DNA of 64,000 nt from Dipteris shenzhenensis (Eukaryota > Polypodiophyta > Polypodiopsida > Gleicheniales): NCBI GenBank assembly GCA_047967505.1, contig CM106538.1; one strand, 5' to 3'. Under the pieces are notes generated by a model, which was given only the letters and a program-made list of their open reading frames with translations, did not search any database and was not told the origin of the DNA. Below are positions 45,946 through 54,292 of the stretch, piece by piece. A program made the position numbers and the translations under genes. Within the stretch, counting starts at the first letter, position 1; every line of letters starts with the position of its first letter.

Positions 45946-47264
45946 CGGATCGAAAACTCTGATGGAAATCCAAAGGGAGGAAGAGATGGTCACGTTAACA
46001 CTCTCCAAGTCTTTCTCGATGTATCAAGATTGTTGATGGCAAATGGATGGTGGGTGGATGGCTAGGTTATCGCTTCAAGAAGGGCTCGAAATAACTCACC
46101 GTGTGAGGATGGGAGTAAGGTGGTGGTCGATGGAGAGGGAGGAGTGTCTTGAGTAGGGCTTGGAATGGGGAGGAGGACGGAGGCTAGATGTGAAAGAAGA
46201 AGAATGAGGGGCTTGGATCGCTTTTTTGTAAAAAGGTGAAATGATCAAAATTGCAAGCTCTACGCATTCATTTCCATTACCTAGCCTGATTTGTTTTTCA
46301 AGTGGCTTCTTTTTAAGAAATAAGGAAAATTTCTTAAGGTAGTAACCCAAGGTTGATGCTTGGGGTTGATATGTTTGGCTAGAGTTGGAAAATTTTTTAC
46401 TCTCCTTGCCCTTGAGTGTTATATCCTTGAAAGTTTATAGCAATTTGTTTTTTACACATACTTACATATGTTTACTTGTTACTTGAGATGCTAGTCTCCC
46501 CGACAACGGTGCGAAATGTTGGCTCTTTCCCATGGCTTCCATAGGAAGAGCAGGGTATTCTCAATATGCAGGGTTCTGAGGCTTTTTGTCACCCACAGCT
46601 ATAGTATAAGTGTAGCTTAGGACCTCGAGTCGTATTCCGGTGAGAGACATAGGCTTAAGTGTGGCAAGCAAACATAGTGCATTAATGTGTGAAAGGGACA
46701 TGCATCATCATGGTTGGGGTAATGAAGGCTTTCGCCTTCACTGGGGGTTGAAGGGTTTAGGAGGAATTTTAGGGTTAGAGGGAGGTTCAGGGTTGAGAAG
46801 GAGGTTCCAAGGTTTAGAGAGAGGTTCCAAAGTTTAGAAGAGGTTCAAGGGTTAGAAGGAGGATCCAAGGTTCAGGGTAGAGTACATGGTGGAGGACTTG
46901 TCTCCCTCGTAGGTCATGGAGGTTAAGGGTTGAGGAGCTTAGGGTTTAGGGGAAGCACAGGAGTGGGAGAGGAGGAAGATGTAAGAGCATGGGGGGAAAG
47001 GAGAGAGAGAAGAGGGAGGAGGAGGAGGAGGAGAGGAAAGGTTGCAAGGTTGGAGGAGAGGGGAGGAGGAGTTGCAAGGTTAGGACATGCTTTTGGATGT
47101 GGAGTGTAAGGAAGCATGGACACTTGAGACAATTGCTTGGAATACCAAAGTAGAACTCAACACAATGCCCCAAAGAGTGTGGGCTTCATTTCATTATGGG
47201 GTATTTATACAAGCTGGAGAGCTTCTCTCTCTGCATGTACGAATTGTAAGATATTCTCTCTCTA
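45946..47264. other. No supported gene; GGTTTAG-like degenerate repeats
   Basis: At 46748-46960 short units such as gaggttccaaggtttagaga and gggttagaagg recur irregularly. They resemble plant telomere motifs only loosely. No gene is visible. Confidence 0.4.
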
Positions 47265-47565
47265 CATGTAGAACTTGCATATAGGAGTTGCATGTAGGAG
47301 TTGCAAGTTGCATGTAGAACTCACATGTAAAACATGCATGTAGGAATCACATGTAGGACTTGCATGTAGGAGTTGCAAGTAGGAGTTGCAAGTAGAACAT
47401 GCAGGTAGGAATCGCATGTAGGACTTGCATGTAGGAGTTGCAAGTAGAACTTGCATGTAGGACTTGCATGTAGAAGTTGCAAGTAGAACTTGCATGTAGG
47501 AATCACATCATGTACGACTTGCATGTAGGAGTTGCAAGTAGAAGTTGCAAGTAGAACTTGCATGT
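47265..47565. repeat. Minisatellite of GCATGTAGGA/GTTGCAAGTAG units
   Basis: About a dozen copies of 15-bp modules (gcatgtaggagttgc, aagtagaacttgcatgta and variants) in mixed order over 300 bp. Repetitive Cys/Tyr/Ser frames on the minus strand are by-products. Confidence 0.9.
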
Positions 47566-49366
47566 TGAGGATGTCTAAGAGAGATTATTCCTAGCCTTAT
47601 GCAAGGACAAGTGGAGCTTTGCCACTACTTTACACACACATTCTGTACTCCCTAAGTCCATGTTGGCACAGAGACAATAGCCTCCAAATTCCATGTGGAT
47701 CAAAAGATATGGCCCTCAAAATAAAGGCCAAATTTTGATCACAATATGGCCCAAAAATGATGGTGTGGATGCAATGATGATGTGGCAATGAGTGGTTACA
47801 TGCAGTGTGCCTATGAAGCACAGATGCTTAGTGAGCTGGAACTATCACATGTCCGGTGAGGTGGTAGATGTGTGACTAACTAGACTTGATGATGTGGCAA
47901 GGTTTAATCAAATCTAACCAAGGTTAGTTAACCAAAGATGACATGTCAAATAATTGGATAAGGGTGCCACATGGCTCAAAACTGACGGCTCCTCACACTC
48001 TACTACCACATGGTAGAGAGAGATGGTGAAAGAGAGGAATAGTGAGAGAGTAGAGAAAGACTATGATGGTAGCATCGATGATGATGAGGGGCCTGAAGGA
48101 AATCATTGGTGCATGAAGTTGGAGTTTCTTTAAGTCGAGATTCTTTGTCGGTGCATTTGCAAAAAGCCTTGCTTCCTGTTTGGAGCTAGGCTACATTAGA
48201 GGTCTTAGTCTCACCACTCATGAGTGATGAGGTGTTATCTATGGGAAGCCATCACTGCAGCTAGAGCCGGCACTTCTACTAGTCATCCATTGTGGAGAAG
48301 CTCATTGTTGAGCATTTGTAGCTCTCATGTTCATGTGTTATGGTTGCCCTGGTGCTCACCGCTAGTATGTCCTTGTAGATAGGTGGGAGCATTACTTGCT
48401 TAGAGCATAAGGTCGATGGAGAACTACATGAAACTACCATGTGGTTTGGCACTTATTTCTATCAGTTGTGAGGAAGCGTGTTGCATTGAAGTCTATTGTG
48501 CATAGGTTTGGAGAGTTGTGTACTATTGATTTGTTTGTGGAGTCATGTGTGCATCGTCGTTGCCATGGTCATGTTGCTAGAAGTATTTGGAAACACTTTG
48601 TGAGTTGGAGCATTGATGTTGTTGGTCGGTTGTCAGCTTGATGCTATAGTTGCAGTCGATGAGTATCTGCAGCTATGTTTGTCAGCCGCTTGTAGGTCGC
48701 TTTGGGGAAGATGTTGATGCTTGAAGGCACTCAGCTGCTTGAGTCAAATTAGTTGCTAGGTAATTGGTGCCATTGGATGTTGATGTTGCTTGCTTGTAGA
48801 GATTGGTGATGCAATAGTTGCTTTGTTAAAGGTCAAAACTGCTAGCCTACTTGCTAGCCTTCCAGCTATGTGCCATAGTTGTGGCTACTCTCAACATGGT
48901 CTCTCAAGGAACTTTAGATCTCTCAATCTATCACTCATTCTCACTCAAATGGAACCTCAAAATAAACTCAAAAAAACTCTCAATGAAACTCTCTCAATGG
49001 AACCTAGATGGAAGGAACTCTCCCTCCTAAAACCTTCAAGAAACAAATAAGGAACTCTCTCAAAGAAATCTAAATAACTCTCAAACGAAGAAAATTTGCA
49101 AATATCTCACAATATGAACGGAGATTGAGCATGCCTCAAGGGAGGCTTGTTGCCTTGACAAATTGCAAGAGGTTGTGAGCACTATTGGCTGTGATACCAT
49201 GATAGAGGAAGTGAGAGGGGGAGAGAGAAGAGTGCACACAATATTGACTAACTATACAATAACTTGTATTCCATGGAAAATAGGAATATATACTTGTACC
49301 CCTTAGGGTTAGGGTTTGTACTATAACCCTAAGTTGCATTAATTTGCTCAATTTTTTTTTTGATTC
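47566..49366. other. No supported gene
   Basis: Short frames only. A ctctcaa(t/a)-rich stretch lies at 48900-49080. A telomere-like inverted pair cttagggttagggtttg ... ataaccctaag sits at 49300-49333. Confidence 0.4.
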
Positions 49367-49490
49367 GAAAAATCGCGATTTTCCCAAATTAAAATGAATC
49401 CAACGATTTTTCCTAATTTATTCATACGAATAACTTATTCGTACGAATAAACCTTTATTCGTACGAATAAACATATTCGTACAAATAAAC
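49367..49490. repeat. Cluster of perfect palindromes
   Basis: AAAATCGCGATTTT (49369-49382) is followed by TTATTCATACGAATAA (49418), TTATTCGTACGAATAA (49435 and 49455, both perfect 16-bp palindromes) and ATATTCGTACAAATAA (49473). Confidence 0.9.
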
Positions 49491-49719
49491 GTAGTATAGA
49501 TTTGAAACAATTGTTATTTTTGGTATTCATGCGAATACACCCAGCTATATTCTTGAGCCACCTGCTTGCCTGCCTGCCACCTCTTGGTTGCCTACCTGCT
49601 ACCTCTTGCTTACTTCCATACCTACCAGCTCTCGTCATAGGTACCTTATTGTACCTTACTTTTGTTATAGTCTTTCGTTAGTAATCAATGTTTCTCTCTC
49701 TCTTGTTTTATTTAAGATT

Positions 49720-50145
49720 GGCACTCATCTCTCTTTAGAGAGTTGTGTGTTGTAGTCTCAGTTTGTATAAAAATGTTTGTTTGTAGGAACTCTTGGACTG
49801 GCACTCATCTCTCTTAAGAGAGTTGTGTGTTACAGTCCAAGCTTAGTGATGTTTTCATAGATGCTTATTCCGGCACTCATCTCTCCCTTGAGAGTTGTGT
49901 GTTACAGTCTAAGTTTAGAGATGTTTTCAAGTACTTAGTCTAGCACTCAGCTGTCCTTTGATAGTTGTGTGTTGCAGTCTAAGTTAGATATCATGCGACG
50001 TTGTCTTAGACACTTAGTTTGGCACTCAACTATCCTTGGATAGTTGTGTGTTGCAGCCTAAGTTAGAAATCATGCGATGTGCTTTTAGACACTTAGTCTG
50101 GCACTCAATTGTCCCTTCATAGTTGTGTGTTGCAGTTGAATCCTA
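49720..50145. repeat. Six-unit tandem array, each unit with a hairpin
   Basis: Units begin (g/a)gcactca at 49720, 49800, 49872, 49942, 50021 and 50100 (spacings 80, 72, 70, 79, 79). Each has a short stem-loop directly before gttgtgtgtt. Stem sequences vary between units, but mostly both arms change together (CTCTC/GAGAG against CTATC/GATAG). Confidence 0.9.
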
Positions 50146-50362
50146 GTGTTAGATGGTGAAGTCCATGATTAGGTTATACCTAGGTCATTTTTTGTGTTTT
50201 GATTTTCTATAGTATGTTACATGATTTGAGGCTTGAGCTTGAGTTGAGAGGTTATACCTAAGTAATTTCTTCTCAATTTCTTAGACTGCTTGCATTGATT
50301 TTCTTATTGCACCTTGCACTGAATTCTTTTTTGAATTCTGTGTTGCAGCTTACTGCATATGA

Positions 50363-51290
50363 GATGGCTCACACAGGTGAGAAGAGGAAGTGTCAACAAC
50401 CTGATCTCACAAAGTCTTAGAGGAAGGTGCTAAAAAACGAGAATGTACACTTCTTAATGAATGTCGATCAGGACATCATTGAGACAGCTTTCCAATATGG
50501 TAAAAGTGGTGTACAAAATTTGGTGAGGACAATGGCAGAGCATGGAAGGAGGACCTTGCATGATCGATTTCCACATGTTTTCATAGTAGAGTCTACTTAG
50601 CGATGGAGGGTCGATGATGCCTCGATCAAATAGATCGAGACATAAACTCATGTGACACAAAGTGGGAGGGTCCTACTGTAGATGCCAGGGTCACGTACAT
50701 CAAGAATGCGTGGCGAGGTTACAAAGGCAAAGGAGCTACCTGGACCTCCCTTCCATCAATGCACCCACATCACCAAGCACAGCTGCAACCGCAAGCATCA
50801 ATGCACCCACACCCCCAGTCAGATGCTGCATTACATCCACCACAACCATAAGCACCAATGCACCCATGTCCCCAGTCATATGTCGCATTCCACCCAACGC
50901 AGCCACAAGCAGCACTGCAACCACGCCATGGGTATGCACCAGTGCATCCACCATAATATGTCGAACCCCGTATCCCTTTTTTCCAAGATCTTTCATACCT
51001 AGAAGTTCCTCCTCCTTTTTCACATCTCCCACCACATGCACGATCAGATTTCACCACATCTTTTGTGCCTCCATTTGTGCCTCCTACCGCATGCGCAAAC
51101 CAATTTTCATCTCCTGTATTTTTGCCTGCACCACAAATGCACAATCTATCTGCATAAGTAGATACATTCCCATCTCCTTCATTCTCGCTTGCATAAGCAC
51201 CACGCACATCACATGGCTTGTGTGATAATGTAGAAGTGCCAAGACCCATGCGGCCCATACTACTTCAGTGACGAGACATCTGATTCATGC
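50363..51290 (+). pseudogene. Unidentified degraded gene, His/Pro/Gln-rich
   Basis: The frame from ATG 50363 reads MAHTGEKRKCQQPDLTKS, then after stops NENVHFLMNVDQDIIETAFQ and GRRTLHDRFPHVFIVES. A shift near 50680 continues VDARVTYIKNAWRGYKGKGA and a long segment of MHPH/PQ repeats (50757-50960), then SFVPPFVPPTACANQFSSPV. The other long frames here (50662 on plus, 50770 on minus) are shadows of this repetitive segment. It resembles no family I can name. At least five in-frame stops. Confidence 0.35.
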
Positions 51291-51339
51291 CTAGTGCAGT
51301 TGTGGTTTATTAAAAAAACACATATCCTTTGAAAAACAC
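51291..51339. other. Short flank
   Basis: Nothing recognisable. Confidence 0.3.
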
Positions 51340-51590
51340 ATTCAAGCATGCAATATATTAATTGTCATTCAATCACGCTCTTTTAAAATAATTCACATTC
51401 TATTGAAAGAATATTAAATATCCATTCAAAAGAAAGTGTAAGAATGAGACAACTCTTCTAATAACTTTTAAAACTTTCAATTCGTACACTTTAAAACTCT
51501 TTGTATTCTTTCTCATTCTATTGAAAGAATATTACATATTCATTCAAAGAAAGTGTGAGAATACAAATACAATAAAATCATATTTCTCAC
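51340..51590. repeat. AT-rich repeat related to 16790-17410
   Basis: Shares attgaaagaatattaaatat, attcaaaagaaagtgtaaga and attcatt motifs with the array at 16.8-17.4 kb; three to four degenerate units. Confidence 0.7.
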
Positions 51591-51985
51591 ATGAGGTCTA
51601 GGGAACTCAACGAGAAGATCCTAAAACTCCCACATACAAAAATTCCCATAAGAGATCAAAGGAACTCAACAAGGAGATCTTAGAACTTCCACAAACTAAT
51701 TTAATAATTTCATAGACACGAAAACAAGCCCATTTCTCACAAGAGATCTAAGGAACTCAACAAGGAGATCCTAAACTCCCATATACAAAAATCTATTCAC
51801 ATGAGATCTAAGAAACTCAACAAGAAGATCCTAGAACTCCCACAAACAAAAACACAAAAAGAAGCCCATTTATCACAAGAGATCTAAGGAACTCACCAAA
51901 GAGATCCTAGAACTCCCACGTACAAAAATCTATTCACATGAGATCTAAGAAACTCAATAAGGCGATCTTAGAACTCCTAATTTGG
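51591..51985. repeat. Higher-order tandem array, 136-bp period
   Basis: The motif gagatctaaggaactcaaca appears at about 51594, 51653, 51743, 51803, 51879 and 51940. Alternating types recur every 136-137 bp (51743 to 51879, 51803 to 51940), which indicates a dimeric higher-order unit. Confidence 0.85.
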
Positions 51986-52169
51986 TACTAATTTCCTAAC
52001 AAGGAGTTAGTGTTTTAGTAGATTTTTAGTATTTCTTTAGTGTTTATTTTGTATTGATTCAGTACTGAGGTAGTAGTAGTTAATTTGTGGACTTTTAGTG
52101 CAGATTTAGTACTACTTTAATAGTGTTTTGCACAGCTACTCACCAATTAAGTTAGTAAATTGTGCTCTT

Positions 52170-52345
52170 TTTTAGGGATAAATGTTTGTCAATGTGTTTC
52201 TTCAATATGGCCCTTGAGGGGTAAGGGCTATATTGACAAACACATTGATAAGAATTTATGACCCCTCAAGGGCTATATTGACAAACACATTGACAAGAAT
52301 TAATGACCCCTCAAGGGCCATATTGACAAATAGTTGTTTGTACAA
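52170..52345. repeat. 45-bp tandem repeat within an inverted repeat
   Basis: gacaaacacattga starts at 52235 and 52280 with a partial third at 52325. The upstream gtcaatgtgtttcttcaata-tggcccttgagggg is the inverted counterpart of the unit. Confidence 0.85.
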
Positions 52346-52578
52346 AAGAGTACAACCTTCCCCGAGTCCATTGGTTGTGCATTTAATAAAAAAAGGTAGC
52401 CATTTCAATACAATTACAAGGACAATGGGACTCGCAAACGAATGGAGGGTAGTGATTAGTAAACAGGTTTCGTGCAAGCATTTCTTCCAACATGTCAATT
52501 TGGCAGAGATGTGATTCTTTGCTGTACATCGTGCCCATGTATAGGCACTGGATCTAACACCAAATAGCTAATAGTTTT

Positions 52579-53261
52579 TTAAGCATCAACCATTTCACCA
52601 TAGTCTCTAGAAAATTGTTGAAGGAACAAGTGAAATGGATGCTCACCATAATCATATGCTAAGACATCGATGATATGGCCCTCATAGGTATGCCTTACAG
52701 CAGTGAACTCTAGGATGTTTTCTTTGGAATCTGTTATCTGCCCCAAGAACTTCAAGAGCTCGTCATCATTGAGATCTCTATGAGTGATGCATGTTCCGAA
52801 TGGGTTCACCATTGGTGTGTCATCAATGAACATTGTGTGCATTGGGTGGAACTCAATGCCATGATCAGCTATTGCATCGAAGGGCTTCAGGTAAAGCAAG
52901 TCATTCGGTCGTATTGCATGGCGATATTCATCAATTGTGTAACGTTCATCTTGCAAAGGGTTAAACATAAACTTGGAACAACTTAGTTCACCATCCCAAG
53001 CCACGTTCCTCTCTATTAAAGCCATGAAGGGCTCTTCCTTCCTCTTGGTCATGCTACTCCATGTAGTGACCTCAAAGCAAGTCCACACTACCAAAAACTT
53101 TGTTAAGCCGGGCTACAAGGACACGACGTGGTTTCCCAAATCGTAATTGTCACCCACCCCCTTTGGCCTTGAGGGAACATTCTTCCACCACCTCTTTAGC
53201 AATATGTTGTTCAAATAAAAAATAATCAGCTTCTTTTGAGGGGGGACGTTTAGAGTATCAC
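52579..53261 (-). pseudogene. FCP1/NIF-like HAD phosphatase domain, catalytic Asp lost
   Basis: One minus-strand frame, interrupted by a single TAG (53110-53112), reads KKLIIFYLNNILLKRWW, YDLGNHVVSL-stop-PGLTKF, CFEVTTWSSMTKRKEEPFMA, LSCSKFMFNPLQ, then LKPFDAIADHGIEFHPMHTM and FIDDTPMVNPF, then DELLKFLGQI. This matches the plant FCP1-type HAD fold. The first strand (usual vLDLNG/DxDGT) reads FYLNN, so the nucleophile Asp is Tyr. The T/S motif appears as WSSM, and the DD motif (IDDTP) is kept. A probable 3' splice site (CCTTATAG/GTGATA) lies at 53262. Family members act on phospho-Ser/Thr, including the RNA polymerase II tail. Upstream exons were not found. The remaining 130 codons after IDD are open to TAA-type termination at 52579. 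Confidence 0.6.
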
Positions 53262-53996
53262 CTATAAGGAAGCACATAAACACAAAGCTAAATACATGAC
53301 AAACCGACAAAAGACAATTTTGTAGGCGTGTAGACAAAATCATGAAAAATTAATAAGACTAAATACTTGAAAAGTAAAGTGGCACAAGCACACTGCCCCT
53401 TGAAAAAGATATCCAACCAAGCGGCTGGCTATAAGTACGTGTTGTTGTTCAGATTTCTAAGGGCTCCAAAAAAGTATGTTCCTCTATGCTATCTAGCCTT
53501 GCTCCCAATGGGGGGTGTAGATAAAAGCTCAAAAATGGTGTGAGGAGGCGTTCGTCGTGAACTCATTAAGCGATCATGTTGATATTAACGGCACCGGTCA
53601 GGCCATTACGAAAATTGTAAAAAGCAAATGAAAGTACTCACCCACGAAGCAGATATCCGTGAGTTGTTCTCCTTAGATGGCCATTTTTGATCCGACGCTT
53701 GTCCCGGCGGGTATAAGCCTATGATATATTCTGAGGAAGATATAACATTTTTCGCACACAGCATTGTGTTTTCAAACCGTGATTCAGATCACGAGCTGCG
53801 AGGACGACTTGCATTGGGCAGCCTGTATCTCTTATTGAAATGATAGCATTGGAACTGGTAAAGACGGGACTGATAAGCCGGTGGAGGAGACGTAGTCTGC
53901 AAGACTGGAATGATGGCTTCTATAAGGTGAGCCTTTTCTCTAATTCTACTTCGTTGTGACACTGATTCTTTGAACTGATACCCGTGTGGGTGCAAC
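53262..53996. other. Intergenic, upstream of the PPR gene
   Basis: No gene on either strand. An AATGATGGCTTCTATAAG/GTGAGC segment (53909-53930) combines a good start context with a donor-like site and could be an upstream exon of the PPR gene. This is a guess. Confidence 0.3.
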
Positions 53997-54066
53997 CGAG
54001 CAATCAGGTAAGTCTCTTAAAGTCAGAAGGGCGAGCAATCAGGTAAGTCTCTTAAAGTCAGAAGGG
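53997..54066 (+). repeat. 35-bp tandem duplication carrying a perfect splice donor
   Basis: gagcaatcaggtaagtctct plus the following 15 bases is repeated directly. Each copy contains CAG/GTAAGT, the consensus plant 5' splice site, about 230-280 bp before the PPR frame. Confidence 0.85.
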
Positions 54067-54292
54067 CAAGTATTGACATTATCAATTGATGTCAGGCAAC
54101 GATACACTCCATGTTCTTCAGCGAAGTACAAACGTCGGATTGGGGGCGCCACTAAGGTATTTAAGAATCAACCGTTCAAGATTTGTCACCGTTTAAGATT
54201 ACACATGACCCGAGCATGGACCTAAAATTTGCTACTTTATTGTTTTACCCAAGCTTGGTGTTTCGGGCAAAACTTCTGGAACTATAGAATAC

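Noticed and set aside
45117-45973. Long Pro-rich frames on the minus strand and Gly/Arg frames on the plus strand
   Set aside because: Direct translations of the G-rich/(AG)n tract in several overlapping frames; composition alone explains them.
47262-47563. Cys/Tyr/Ser-repeat proteins on the minus strand
   Set aside because: Encoded by the 15-bp minisatellite modules; present in more than one frame, so not evidence of a gene.
46748-49333. Interstitial telomere repeat
   Set aside because: Only degenerate GGTTTAG/TTAGGG fragments, never more than two adjacent perfect units.
47265-50145. CRISPR-like direct repeats
   Set aside because: Repeats are irregular tandem units without unique spacers, and the DNA is eukaryotic.
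50662-51258. 187-codon plus frame and 162-codon minus frame
   Set aside because: Shadows of the His/Pro/Gln-repeat segment, which reads most sensibly in a different plus frame.
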